NCBI RefSeq assembly: GCF_019679455.1
Contig: NZ_JAIEZQ010000001.1
Location: 682,001-746,000, forward strand
DNA from: Nocardioides jiangsuensis
GTDB lineage: Bacteria > Actinomycetota > Actinomycetes > Propionibacteriales > Nocardioidaceae
Reading direction: 5' to 3'
Length of the DNA stretch: 64,000 bases
The notes under the pieces were generated by a model. That model saw only the letters and a list, made by a program, of their open reading frames with translations, was not told the DNA's origin and made no database searches. Both the position numbers and the translations under genes were made by a program. Of this stretch, positions 42,772 through 51,617 are shown piece after piece. The number at the start of each line of letters is the position of its first letter. Position 1 is the stretch's first letter.

Positions 42772-44439
42772 TCACCGACGTCCCTCGGCTTCCAGGAACT
42801 CGTGGACCTGGCGGATCGCGACCGAGCCCTCGCCGACGGCTGAGGCGACGCGCTTGACCGAGCCACTGCGGACGTCGCCCACGGCGAACACGCCCTGGCG
42901 ACGGGTCTCGAACATGCCGTCGTGGCAGTCGGCGGCGGGTCCGGTGAGCACGAAGCCCTTCTCGTCCAGCGGGATCTCCCCCTGGAGCCAGCTGGTGTGG
43001 GGGGCCGAACCGATCAGCACGAACAGAGCTGTCGTCGCGACGCGCTGCTTCGCATCGGTGTGGAGGTCGTGCAGCAGCACCTCATGGAGCGCTTCGTCCC
43101 CGATGAGCTCGCACACCTCGCTGTTGCGCCAGACCTTGATGCGTGGTGACTGCTTGACGCGGTCGGCCAGGTAGCGGGACATGTCCCTCCCCAGGTCGTC
43201 GTGTCGGATGACCAGGTTGACCACTGGCGACTGTCGGGCCAGGAAGCAGGCCGCCTGACCTGCGGAGTTGCCGCCGCCCACGACGGTGACGGGGTCCTGT
43301 CGGCACAGCCGGGCCTCGAATTCTGTGGCGGCGTAGTAGACGCTGCTGCCCTCGAGGCGGTCCGTCCCCGGGATGTCGAGGCGTCGGTAGCGCACGCCGG
43401 TGGCGACGAGCACGGCGTGTGCGATCAGGTCGTCCCCCTCTGCTAGCCCCACCACGTGGTAGCCGTCGGCCTGTGTGAGGGAGGTAGCCTCGCCGGGGAT
43501 GGTGAAGACGGCGCCGAACTTGCGGGCCTGGACCACGGCGCGGTCGGCCAGCTCGCCGCCGGTGATGCCGGCGGGGAACCCCAGGTAGTTCTCTATCTGG
43601 GACGACGTGGCCGCCTGGCCGCCGGTGGCGAGCGCGTCCAGGACGACTGTGGAGAGCCCCTCGGATGCGGCGTAGACCGCTGCGGCCAGTCCGCCCGGGC
43701 CCGCGCCGACCACCACGAGGTCGTACGCCGAGCGCTTCGGCGCCGCTCGTAGCCCGATGAGGTCGGCCAGCTCAGTGGTGCTGGGGTTTCGCAGGACCGT
43801 CTGCCCTTTCAAGATCACGACGGGTGTCTGGTCGGGTGGGATGTCGAACGCTCGCAGGGTGACCTCTGCCTCGGGATCCTCCTCCACGTCATCCCAGCGG
43901 CACGGGATGCGGTTGCGGCTCACGAAGTCCCTCAGCCGGCGGGTGTTGGCTGAGTAGCGGGAGCCGATGATCCGGAGGCCGGCGCCGAGGTCGGCGTGAA
44001 TGTTGCGTCGGAGGATGAAGGCCCGCAGGATCAGGTCTCCGAGCGCCTGATCCTGGGTGACCGCCTCCTTGAGCCGGTCGTAGAGCACTTCGAGGACCTC
44101 GACGTCGGTCTGGGCGACGGCGGTGACGTAGACCGCTTGGCCGGTCAGGATCGACAGATCGCCCACGAAGCGACCTCGCCCGTGGACGGCGAGCACTCGC
44201 GACTCTCCCTCGGGGCCGTCCTCCTGGACGACCCGGACCCTGCCGTCCAGGACGATGAACAGGCCGCAGTCGCGGTCCCCCGCGCAGAACAGCGTGGTGC
44301 CCTTGGTCAGCGCCTTCCGCTCTCCGTACTGCGAGAGCTGCATGATCTGCTCGTCGGTGAGGCGGGGGTAGGCGCCGGTGGTGTCGGGGGTCTCGGGTAG
44401 GTCCGCGAGCTCGAGTTCAGACGAATTGCTCGTCGACAT
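42772..44439 (-). CDS. Cyclic-nucleotide-domain / thioredoxin-reductase-like flavoprotein
   Basis: 555-aa three-part protein. Residues 25-145 are a cNMP-binding fold (LTKGTTLFCAGDRDCGLFIV), but the phosphate cassette reads FVGDLSILTGQAVYVTA, without the Glu and Arg that hold cAMP. About 155-235 resembles a thioredoxin/glutaredoxin fold with a single Cys (RIPCRWDD). The rest is a thioredoxin-reductase-like FAD/NADPH module: VVVGAGPGGLAAAVYA, NYLGFPAGITGGEL, VVGGGNSAGQAACFL, VFAVGDVRSGSVKR. The CxxC disulfide is absent (YYAATEF at its position), so it cannot reduce thioredoxin in the classical way. It overlaps the zinc-finger gene end by 23 bp. Confidence 0.88.
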   Translation of the reverse strand: MSTSNSSELELADLPETPDTTGAYPRLTDEQIMQLSQYGERKALTKGTTLFCAGDRDCGLFIVLDGRVRVVQEDGPEGESRVLAVHGRGRFVGDLSILTGQAVYVTAVAQTDVEVLEVLYDRLKEAVTQDQALGDLILRAFILRRNIHADLGAGLRIIGSRYSANTRRLRDFVSRNRIPCRWDDVEEDPEAEVTLRAFDIPPDQTPVVILKGQTVLRNPSTTELADLIGLRAAPKRSAYDLVVVGAGPGGLAAAVYAASEGLSTVVLDALATGGQAATSSQIENYLGFPAGITGGELADRAVVQARKFGAVFTIPGEATSLTQADGYHVVGLAEGDDLIAHAVLVATGVRYRRLDIPGTDRLEGSSVYYAATEFEARLCRQDPVTVVGGGNSAGQAACFLARQSPVVNLVIRHDDLGRDMSRYLADRVKQSPRIKVWRNSEVCELIGDEALHEVLLHDLHTDAKQRVATTALFVLIGSAPHTSWLQGEIPLDEKGFVLTGPAADCHDGMFETRRQGVFAVGDVRSGSVKRVASAVGEGSVAIRQVHEFLEAEGRR

Positions 44440-44695
44440 AGCACCATCTCCAGTTCTCCCCAGGTTCGATCGAACGCACGATGACGTGGCCAGTCGTGGC
44501 GGCGTGAGCGCGCGCGTGTCGCATCGGTGAGGAGTCGCAGCAGCTGATCTGGCCACAGGTCAGGCACTGGCGCAGGTGGACCCATGGGGTGCCGAGCTGC
44601 ACGCACTCGGCGCAGGCGCGCCGGGCGGGTGGCGGCACAGGTCGGATGATTTCGAGGTGTGGGTCGGCGCCGACGCGCGTCGGGTTGGCGGTCAT
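44417..44695 (-). CDS. UBP-type zinc finger protein
   Basis: 92-aa stand-alone ZnF-UBP domain. The Cys/His pattern is ACAECVQLG, LRQCLTCGQISCCD, MRHARAHAATTGHVIV, followed by WRWCYVDEQ, matching the ubiquitin-C-terminus-binding zinc finger known from deubiquitinases. In bacteria such domains occur beside CNB/thioredoxin-reductase-like flavoproteins; their ligand is unknown. The ATG overlaps the thioredoxin stop codon (ATGA), and the 3' end runs into the flavoprotein start, so the three genes are translationally linked. Confidence 0.85.
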   Translation of the reverse strand: MTANPTRVGADPHLEIIRPVPPPARRACAECVQLGTPWVHLRQCLTCGQISCCDSSPMRHARAHAATTGHVIVRSIEPGENWRWCYVDEQFV

Positions 44696-45144
44696 CGCGC
44701 CCTCGTCGGGAGCTTGGACTCGAGCCATGAGCGCAGCTGGTGCTCGGGAAGGGCGCCGATCTGTTTGTCGACCACCTTGCCGTGGTCGAGGAGGACCAGG
44801 GTCGGGATCGCCTGGACCTCGAACCGTCGGCTCACAGTTGGGTTCTCGTCGGCGTTGACCTTGACCAGCTTGAGGTTGCCGGCCAGCTCCCCGGCCAGCT
44901 TCTCCAGGGCCGGGCTCACCATCCGGCAGGGGCCGCACCACGGAGCCCACACGTCGACCAGCACGGGCAGGCTCGACTCGTCGACGACGGCGTGGAACTC
45001 GTCGTCGGTCGCGTCCACCACCCAGCGCAGCGGAGTGCTGCACTTCCCGCAGCGTGGCGTGCCCTCGGCAACCGCCGGAACGCGGTTCTTTGTTCCGCAG
45101 TTGCCGCACTCGACCTTCGTCGACTTCTGGGCGGTCGCGGTCAT
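44692..45144 (-). CDS. Thioredoxin with N-terminal zinc ribbon (Trx2/TrxC type)
   Basis: 150 aa. An N-terminal zinc ribbon ([13 protein letters not shown] and [10 protein letters not shown]) precedes a thioredoxin fold with active site WAPWCGPCR and the cis-Pro segment AIPTLVLL. This is the architecture of TrxC, whose redox properties respond to oxidative stress. The ATG overlaps the clpB stop (ATGA). Within this operon it could reduce client proteins handled by DnaK/ClpB; that link is inference. Confidence 0.92.
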   Translation of the reverse strand: MTATAQKSTKVECGNCGTKNRVPAVAEGTPRCGKCSTPLRWVVDATDDEFHAVVDESSLPVLVDVWAPWCGPCRMVSPALEKLAGELAGNLKLVKVNADENPTVSRRFEVQAIPTLVLLDHGKVVDKQIGALPEHQLRSWLESKLPTRAR

Positions 45145-47777
45145 GCCACGGCCCGCCCGTCTGACGGCTTGCCGGCCGCAGTCACCGTGATCTTCCCGTC
45201 GGCGAAGTCGACCGAGATCGCGCCTCCGTCGGCCGCGTCGCCGCGCAGCAGCGCCCGGCCGACCTGGGTTTCCACCTCGCGGGAGATGAGCCGTCGCAGC
45301 GGGCGGGCGCCGTACGCCGGGTCGAAGCCCTGGTCGGCGATGAAGCGACGCGCCGCAGGCGTGACTTCGAGGGTGATCCGCATGTCGGCCAGCCGCTCGC
45401 GCAGCTCCTCGAGCTGGAGGTCGACGATCCGCTCGATCTCGGAGAGCGTCAGTGGCTTGAACATCACGATCTCGTCGACGCGGTTGAGGAACTCCGGGCG
45501 GAAGTGCGACTGCAAGGTGCGCATCACCATCGAGCGCGCATCGTCCTTGACCTCGCCGCCCGCGGTGACCCCCTCGAGCAGGTATTCCGAGCCGATGTTG
45601 GAGGTCATGATCAGCACGGTGTTGCGGAAGTCGACGGTGCGGCCGTGGGAGTCGGTCAGGCGGCCGTCGTCGAGCACCTGGAGCAGCGTGTTGAAGACGT
45701 CGACGTGGGCTTTCTCGATCTCGTCGAGCAGGACCACCGCGTAGGGCTTGCGGCGCACGGCCTCGGTGAGCTGACCGCCCTCCTCGTAGCCAACGTAGCC
45801 GGGAGGTGCCCCGACCAGCCGGCTGACGGTGTGCCGCTCCTGATACTCGCTCATGTCGATCCGGATCATGTTCTCCGCGGTGTCGAACAGGGCGGCGGCC
45901 AGCGTCTTGGCAAGTTCGGTCTTTCCGACGCCGGTGGGGCCGAGGAAGATGAACGACCCGATGGGTCGCTGGGGGTTCTTGATGCCTGAGCGGGCGCGGA
46001 CGACGGCGTCGGCCACCAGTTGGACTGCTTCGTCCTGGCCGATGACGCGTTCGTGGAGCACCTCGTCGAGGCGGAGCAGCTTGTCGCGCTCCCCTTCCTG
46101 GAGTCGCGTGACCGGGATGCCGGTCCAGCGCGAGACGATGTCGGCGATCTCGTCGGCGGTCACGACCTCGCGCAGCAGCCGGCGCCCGCCCTGCTTGCCG
46201 GCGAGCCGGGATTCGGCCGCCTCCAGTCGCCGGTGGATCTCCGGCAGCTTGCCGTGTCGCAGGGACGCCGCTCGGTTGAGGTCGTATTCGCGCTCGGCCC
46301 GCTCGCTCTCCAGCCGGACCTGTTCCAGCTCCTGGCGTAGAGACTGCACCTCGCGCAGCGCGGACCGTTCGGCCTCCCACTGTGCGCGCAGGGCATCGGC
46401 CCCGGCTCGCGAGTCGGCCAGCTCCTTGCGCAGCTCCTCGAGGCGGGCCGTGCTCGCGGCGTCCTCCTCCTGCGAGAGTGCCGCCTCCTCGATCTCCATC
46501 CGGGTCACGCGCCGGGTGAGCTCGTCGAGCTCGGCCGGCATCGAGTCGATCTCGGTGCGCAGCATCGCGCAGGCCTCGTCGACGAGGTCGATGGCCTTGT
46601 CGGGCAGGAAGCGGTCGGAGATGTAGCGGTGACTCAGGGTCACCGCTGCCACCAGGGCGCCGTCGTGGATCTTCACGCCGTGGAAGACTTCGAGCCGCTC
46701 GCGGAGCCCACGCAGGATCGAGAGGGCGTCCTCTTCGTTGGGCTCGTCGACGAGGACCGGCTGGAAGCGGCGCTCGAGGGCTGCGTCCTTTTCGATGTGT
46801 GTGCGGTACTCGTCCAGGGTGGTTGCGCCGATCATGTGCAGTTCGCCGCGGGCGAGCATGGGCTTGAGCATGTTGCCGGCGTCCATCGCACCCTCGCCGG
46901 CGCCGGCACCCACGACGGTGTGCAGTTCGTCGACGAACAGCAGGATGTGGCCCTCGGCGCTCTGGACCTCGTTGAGCACGGCCTTCAGGCGCTCCTCGAA
47001 CTCGCCGCGGTACTTCGCTCCGGCGATGAGGGCCCCCATGTCCAAGGCGAAGATGGTCTTGTCCCGCAGGCCCTCGGGCACGTCGCCGTCGGTGATGCGT
47101 TGGGCCAGGCCCTCGACGATCGCGGTCTTCCCGACCCCGGGCTCGCCGATCAGCACCGGGTTGTTCTTGCTCTTGCGCGACAGGATTTGGATGGTGCGGC
47201 GGATCTCCGAGTCCCGGCCGATCACCGGCTCGAGCTTGCCGGCTGCCGCGGCCGCGACGAGGTCGCGGCCGTACTTGTCCAGCGCCTCGTAGGTCCCCTC
47301 CGGTGTCGCCGATGTCACCCGCTGGTGACCGCGCACTTCGGTCAGTGCCGCCAGGAAACTGTCGCGGGTCAGCCCCTGAGCGTGGAGGAGCCGCCCGGCC
47401 GCCGAGCCCGACCCCTCCTCCACCAGGGCGATCACGAGGTGCTCGACCGAGACGTACTCGTCCTTGAGCCGGCGGGACTCGCGGTCGGCCGTGTCGAGCA
47501 GTCGCGAGAGCCGTTGGGTGATGTGGACCTGCCCGGGCGTCACACCGGGCCCGCTGACCCGCGGGCGGCGGCCGAGCTCGGCCTCCAGGTCCTCGCGGAG
47601 CCGGTCCGGATCGGCTCCCGCCCGGGTGAGCAGTGGCGCGACCAAGCCTTCCGCCTGGTCGAGCAGTGCCAGCAGCAGGTGTTCCCCGTCCACCTCGACG
47701 TGACCGAAGCGCAGCGCCTTGGTCTGGGCGTCGTGCAGAGCCTCCTGCGACTTCTGGGTCAGTCTGTTCATGTCCAT
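45141..47777 (-). CDS. clpB: Disaggregase ClpB
   Basis: 878-aa Hsp104/ClpB hexameric disaggregase. Clp_N repeats span 1-145 ([17 protein letters not shown]). NBD1 has Walker [10 protein letters not shown] and [12 protein letters not shown]. The coiled-coil middle domain (about 400-520) is present, which separates ClpB from ClpA/ClpC. NBD2 has GPTGVGKTE and pore loop GYVGYEEGG. The ATG has GGAG about 7 nt upstream; an internal ATG two codons later is an alternative. It overlaps the CbpM-like gene by 10 bp. Works with the DnaK/DnaJ/GrpE set encoded upstream. Confidence 0.96.
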   Translation of the reverse strand: MDMNRLTQKSQEALHDAQTKALRFGHVEVDGEHLLLALLDQAEGLVAPLLTRAGADPDRLREDLEAELGRRPRVSGPGVTPGQVHITQRLSRLLDTADRESRRLKDEYVSVEHLVIALVEEGSGSAAGRLLHAQGLTRDSFLAALTEVRGHQRVTSATPEGTYEALDKYGRDLVAAAAAGKLEPVIGRDSEIRRTIQILSRKSKNNPVLIGEPGVGKTAIVEGLAQRITDGDVPEGLRDKTIFALDMGALIAGAKYRGEFEERLKAVLNEVQSAEGHILLFVDELHTVVGAGAGEGAMDAGNMLKPMLARGELHMIGATTLDEYRTHIEKDAALERRFQPVLVDEPNEEDALSILRGLRERLEVFHGVKIHDGALVAAVTLSHRYISDRFLPDKAIDLVDEACAMLRTEIDSMPAELDELTRRVTRMEIEEAALSQEEDAASTARLEELRKELADSRAGADALRAQWEAERSALREVQSLRQELEQVRLESERAEREYDLNRAASLRHGKLPEIHRRLEAAESRLAGKQGGRRLLREVVTADEIADIVSRWTGIPVTRLQEGERDKLLRLDEVLHERVIGQDEAVQLVADAVVRARSGIKNPQRPIGSFIFLGPTGVGKTELAKTLAAALFDTAENMIRIDMSEYQERHTVSRLVGAPPGYVGYEEGGQLTEAVRRKPYAVVLLDEIEKAHVDVFNTLLQVLDDGRLTDSHGRTVDFRNTVLIMTSNIGSEYLLEGVTAGGEVKDDARSMVMRTLQSHFRPEFLNRVDEIVMFKPLTLSEIERIVDLQLEELRERLADMRITLEVTPAARRFIADQGFDPAYGARPLRRLISREVETQVGRALLRGDAADGGAISVDFADGKITVTAAGKPSDGRAVA

Positions 47778-48088
47778 GGAGCGTCTCCTCGTCGTGACAT
47801 TCGTCGTTGGGTCTTCTCCAGCTCTGCGATCCGGTCAAGCAGCTCGACGACCAGCCCGATGGCCGAGTAGCCGAGGTTCAGGCTCATCCGCAGCCGCTGG
47901 ATTCTGGCCATCTCCCTCACCTGGGAGGGGTCGAACCACAAGCGCCCCTGTGTGTCGCGGGTGACCTCCAGGAGCCCGAGGGCGACCAGGCGGCGTACAA
48001 GCTCGGGATGTACGCCGGCGACCTGGGCATAGCTGTCGAGGCTGAGCCGGTAGGGCCGAGCGAGGGCGAAGTGCGTGACCGCGGTCAT
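47768..48088 (-). CDS. CbpM-like chaperone modulator (MerR fold)
   Basis: 106-aa protein with a single MerR-like winged helix and C-terminal helix: [59 protein letters not shown]. The LVxLGLLE and LLDRIAELE blocks fit CbpM, which binds and inhibits CbpA, better than HspR, which normally shows an RTYDRLGL block. Its position directly after the cbpA-type dnaJ gene (ATGA overlap) agrees. HspR-type repression of this operon remains a weaker alternative. Confidence 0.72.
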   Translation of the reverse strand: MTAVTHFALARPYRLSLDSYAQVAGVHPELVRRLVALGLLEVTRDTQGRLWFDPSQVREMARIQRLRMSLNLGYSAIGLVVELLDRIAELEKTQRRMSRRGDAPWT

Positions 48089-49068
48089 CGTCTGCTCCTC
48101 GCGTCGAAGCTGGACACCTTCGCGAGCTCCTCGAAGAGCCGCTGCTCGTCGTCGTCGAGGGTCCCGGGCACGCGGATCTGCAGTTCGGCGTAGAAGTTTC
48201 CCGGCTTGCCGCGTCGGTTGGGAAGCCCGCGGCCCTGGAGCCGCAACCGGCGGTGGCTGGACGAGCCGGTCGGGACCTTCAGGGTGGCGGCGCCTCCGGG
48301 CGTGTCGACGGAGACCGAAGCGCCCAGGGCTGCCTCCCACGGAGCGATCGGCAGGAGTGCGTGCAGGTCGCGGCCCTCGACCCGGTAACGCGGGTGGTCG
48401 GCGATCCGGACCACTAGGTAGAGGTCTCCGTCTGCCGCCGAACCGCTGCCCGGGCCGCCCTGGCCGCGCAGCCGGATGCGCTGACCGTCGACCACGCCCG
48501 CCGGGACGGTGACGTCGAGCGTGCGAGGGCCGTCGGGGCCGCTGATCGTGAAGCTGCGCTCGGTGCCGTGGTAGGCCTCTTCGACCGACACCTCCACCTC
48601 GGCCTCGTGGTCGGAGCCCGGGACCGGGCCTGGTCCCCAGCCGGCCCGGCCCCGACCACCGCGCCCCCGGCCGCCGAAGATTCCCCCGAGCAGGTCCTCG
48701 ATGTCGACGTCGTCGCCGAAGTCGCCGGCTCCGAAACCTCCCGACGGGCCTGCCCCCGACGCCCAGCGGCCGCGCGCCCCCGCCCCTGCACCGGCGTCGG
48801 CGTACGTCCGGGCTTGGCGCCAGGCGGCCGGATCCGTGTCGGGAGGAACGCGGCGGAAGTCCTCGCCGAAGGCGTCGTAGCGGCGACGCAGCTCGGGATC
48901 CGAGAGCACGTCGTAGGCCTCGGCGATGTCCTTGAACCGCTCCTCGGCCTCGGAGTGCTTGTTGACGTCGGGGTGGTGCTGGCGCGCCAGCCTGCGGTAG
49001 GCCCGCTGGATGTCGGCCGGGTCGGCATCGCGGGAGACTCCGAGGATCTCGTAGAAGTCTTGGGCCAT
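48085..49068 (-). CDS. CbpA-type DnaJ co-chaperone
   Basis: 327-aa J protein. The J domain occupies residues 1-70 with the HPD motif in ARQHHPDVNKHS. A Gly/Ala/Phe-rich linker runs about 85-145, and two C-terminal substrate-binding subdomains follow (VPAGVVDGQRIRLRGQGG, VPTGSSSHRRLRLQGRGLP). There is no CxxCxGxG zinc region, so it is class B (CbpA/DnaJ2) rather than canonical DnaJ. It shares one base with grpE. It stimulates the ATPase of the DnaK encoded two genes upstream. Confidence 0.92.
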   Translation of the reverse strand: MAQDFYEILGVSRDADPADIQRAYRRLARQHHPDVNKHSEAEERFKDIAEAYDVLSDPELRRRYDAFGEDFRRVPPDTDPAAWRQARTYADAGAGAGARGRWASGAGPSGGFGAGDFGDDVDIEDLLGGIFGGRGRGGRGRAGWGPGPVPGSDHEAEVEVSVEEAYHGTERSFTISGPDGPRTLDVTVPAGVVDGQRIRLRGQGGPGSGSAADGDLYLVVRIADHPRYRVEGRDLHALLPIAPWEAALGASVSVDTPGGAATLKVPTGSSSHRRLRLQGRGLPNRRGKPGNFYAELQIRVPGTLDDDEQRLFEELAKVSSFDARSRR

Positions 49069-49616
49069 CAGGTTGCCCTGGTGGCCACCACGACCGCGGC
49101 CGGCCGCAGGATCTTGTCATCGGGCCCGTAGCCGGGACGCACGACCTGGGCCACGGTGCCGGGCACCAGCCCCTCATCGGACATAGTGCTGACCGCCTCG
49201 TGCACGGCCGGGTCAAAGGCCCGGCCGTTGTCGTCGCGACGCGGGTAGCCGAGGTCGGCCAGGACGCCGATCGCCTGCGCCAGCACGGCACGGACGCCCT
49301 CGACCACAGACTCGGGGTCGGACGACGCGTGCTCGAGCGCCCGCTCCAGGTTGTCCAGGACGGGTAGCCAGCTGGTTGCGACGGCCGCCCGTTCCTGCTC
49401 GCGGCCGCGGACCACGTCGCGCGCGCAACGCTTGCGGAAGTTGTCCAGCTCGGCAGCCGTACGCCGCCACGCGTCCTCCAGCTCGGCGATCTGGCGCGCC
49501 TGGTCGACGCGCTCGGCTGCGTCGTCGACGTGCTCCGGGGTTTCGTTCGCCGGAGCCTCGTCGCTTCCTGTCCCGTTGGTCGGGGCCTCGGTCGTCGGTG
49601 CCTCGTGGTCGGACAT
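49068..49616 (-). CDS. grpE: Nucleotide exchange factor GrpE
   Basis: 182 aa with an acidic, disordered N-terminus, a coiled coil (QARQIAELEDAWRRTAAELDN), the family block FRKRCARDVVRGREQE, WLPVLDNLERALEH, and the C-terminal beta domain FDPAVHEAVSTM with TVAQVVRPGY and LRPAAVVVA. It lies 5 bp after dnaK. Releases ADP from DnaK. Confidence 0.93.
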   Translation of the reverse strand: MSDHEAPTTEAPTNGTGSDEAPANETPEHVDDAAERVDQARQIAELEDAWRRTAAELDNFRKRCARDVVRGREQERAAVATSWLPVLDNLERALEHASSDPESVVEGVRAVLAQAIGVLADLGYPRRDDNGRAFDPAVHEAVSTMSDEGLVPGTVAQVVRPGYGPDDKILRPAAVVVATRAT

Positions 49617-49621
49617 GGCCG

Positions 49622-51514
49622 TCAGTGAGCGGTGAAATCGGCGTCGATGACGTCCTCGTCATCACTGTCAGTCGTCTCATCGGAGGCGCTGGCCGGCCCG
49701 GCCGAAGATCCGCCGCCGGGCCGGGTGGCGGTGCTCAGCGCCTGGCTCATCTGGTGGAGCTCCCCGGTCAGAGCGCGGAGGCGGTCGACGGGTTCGTCGC
49801 CCTCGACGGCCTGCCGGGCCTCCTCGACCAGCATCTCGGCGCGGGCGCGGTCGTGCTGGGGCACCGATGCACCGGCTTCTTCGAGGCCCTTGCGAACCTG
49901 GTAGGCCACGGAGTCGAGCTCGTTGCGAGCATCGACCCGTTCGCGCAGGGCGGCGTCCTCGCCGCGGTGAGTCTCGGCGTCCTTGATCATCCGGTCGACT
50001 TCCTCCTGGCTGAGCGTGGAGGTCTCGCTGATGGTCACCTGCTGCTCGGCACCGGTGTCCTTGTCGCGCGCCGAGACGTGCAGGATGCCGTTGGCGTCGA
50101 TGTCGAAGGTGACCTCGATCTGGGGCACCCCGCGGGGCGCGGGACGGATCTTCTCCAGCCGGAACCGGGCCAGCACGCGGTTGTCGGCCGCTCTCTCCCG
50201 CTCGCCCTGGAGGACGACGACGTCGACGGCGGACTGGTTGTCCTCGGCGGTGCTGAAGATCTCGGTTCGCCGGGCCGGGATGGTGGTGTTGCGGTCGATG
50301 ACCTTGGTCATCACCCCGCCCATGGTCTCGAGCCCCAGCGACAGGGGCGTGACGTCGAGGAGCAGCACGTCCTTGACGTCGCCCTTGATGATCGCCGCCT
50401 GGACGGCCGCGCCAATGGCGACGACCTCGTCCGGGTTGACGGTCATGTTGGGGTCCTTGCCCCCGGTCAGGCGGCGTACCAAGGCTTGCACGGCCGGGAT
50501 CCGCGTCGAGCCGCCCACGAGGATGACCTCGTCGATGTCGTCGGCGGTGACCTTGGCGTCCTCCATGGCCTGCTTGACCGGGCCGAGGCAGCGCTCGACG
50601 AGGTCGGCGGTGAGCTGCTCGAACGTCGACCTCATCAGGTTGACGTTGAGGTGCTTGGGCCCGGAGGCGTCAGCGGTGACGAAGGGGAGGTTGACGGCGG
50701 TCTGGGTGACCGCCGAGAGCTCCACCTTGGCCTTCTCGGCAGCCTCGAACAGACGCTGCAGGGCCTGGGAGTCGTCACGGAGGTCGATGCCGTTGGCCTT
50801 CTTGAAGTCGTCGGCCAGGTAGTCGACGATGCGGCGGTCGAAGTCGTCGCCGCCCAGATGTGTGTCCCCGGCCGTCGACCGGACCTCGACCACGCCCTCT
50901 CCGACGGTCAGGATGCTCACGTCGAACGTGCCGCCGCCGAGGTCGAAGACCAGCACGGTCTCGTTCTCGAGCTTGTCCATCCCGTAGGCGAGGGCTGCTG
51001 CCGTCGGCTCGTTGATGATCCGGAGAACTTCGAGCCCAGCGATCTTGCCTGCGTCCTTGGTGGCCTGTCGCTGCGCGTCGCTGAAGTGCGCCGGGACGGT
51101 GATGACCGCCTCGGTGACCCGCTCGCCGAGGAACTTCCCGGCGTCGTCGACCAGCTTCCGAAGCACCTGCGCCGAGATCTCCTCGGGCGCGTAAGGCTTG
51201 CCGTTGACCTGGAAGCGCGCCGCGCCGTCGGGACCGGAGACCACGTCGAACGAGACGGTTGTCAGCTCGCTGCTGATCTCGTCGTACATGCGGCCGATGA
51301 AGCGCTTCGCGGAATAGATCGTCCCCTTCGGGTTCAGGATCGCCTGGCGTCGGGCCATCTGGCCGACCAGTCGCTCGCCATTCTCCAGGAAGGCGACCAC
51401 CGACGGCGTCGTCCGGTTGCCCTCCGCGTTGGGGATCACCTGCGGCTGGCCACCTTCCATGGCCGCGATCACCGAGTTCGTCGTTCCCAGGTCGATGCCG
51501 ACTGCCCTGCCCAT
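49622..51514 (-). CDS. dnaK: Chaperone Hsp70 (DnaK)
   Basis: 630-aa Hsp70. ATPase domain motifs: [39 protein letters not shown], and [12 protein letters not shown]. The substrate-binding domain starts at [14 protein letters not shown] and the C-terminal lid is complete. The start MGRAVGID is chosen for GGAG about 7 nt upstream; eight upstream residues are open but unlikely. It heads the chaperone/redox operon, with a 104-bp repeat-rich gap to the LuxR-type gene. The operon, with class B DnaJ and CbpM rather than canonical dnaJ/hspR, suggests a second, specialised dnaK locus, to be checked against the genome. Confidence 0.95.
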   Translation of the reverse strand: MGRAVGIDLGTTNSVIAAMEGGQPQVIPNAEGNRTTPSVVAFLENGERLVGQMARRQAILNPKGTIYSAKRFIGRMYDEISSELTTVSFDVVSGPDGAARFQVNGKPYAPEEISAQVLRKLVDDAGKFLGERVTEAVITVPAHFSDAQRQATKDAGKIAGLEVLRIINEPTAAALAYGMDKLENETVLVFDLGGGTFDVSILTVGEGVVEVRSTAGDTHLGGDDFDRRIVDYLADDFKKANGIDLRDDSQALQRLFEAAEKAKVELSAVTQTAVNLPFVTADASGPKHLNVNLMRSTFEQLTADLVERCLGPVKQAMEDAKVTADDIDEVILVGGSTRIPAVQALVRRLTGGKDPNMTVNPDEVVAIGAAVQAAIIKGDVKDVLLLDVTPLSLGLETMGGVMTKVIDRNTTIPARRTEIFSTAEDNQSAVDVVVLQGERERAADNRVLARFRLEKIRPAPRGVPQIEVTFDIDANGILHVSARDKDTGAEQQVTISETSTLSQEEVDRMIKDAETHRGEDAALRERVDARNELDSVAYQVRKGLEEAGASVPQHDRARAEMLVEEARQAVEGDEPVDRLRALTGELHQMSQALSTATRPGGGSSAGPASASDETTDSDDEDVIDADFTAH

Positions 51515-51562
51515 GACCGCTCCATTCGCCGGAAGCACTTGTCACGCCATGCTCTCGGGCGC

Positions 51563-51599
51563 GCAGGTCACCTGCATCCCGTGAACGGGTGCACCTGAC
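51563..51599. promoter_or_regulatory. Palindrome and repeat cluster upstream of dnaK
   Basis: GCAGGT-C-ACCTGC (51563-51575) is a 13-bp palindrome. The hexamer CACCTG recurs in direct orientation at 51569 and 51592, and the whole 51567-51599 stretch can fold into an imperfect hairpin with loop TGAA. It could be an operator of the stress operon or a terminator/attenuator after the LuxR gene. No HspR-type HAIR sequence (CTTGAGT-N7-ACTCAAG) is present. Confidence 0.45.
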
Positions 51600-51617
51600 G
51601 GGCCGGAGCGCCTCGGG

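Noticed and set aside
44692-47838. 1048-codon minus-strand frame over clpB
   Set aside because: Only its last 150 codons are real (thioredoxin). The rest is Arg/Gly/Pro-rich out-of-frame reading of clpB.
47768-48088. HspR heat-shock repressor
   Set aside because: It is MerR-like, but lacks the RTYDRLGL-type block and fits CbpM better; no HAIR box upstream of dnaK.
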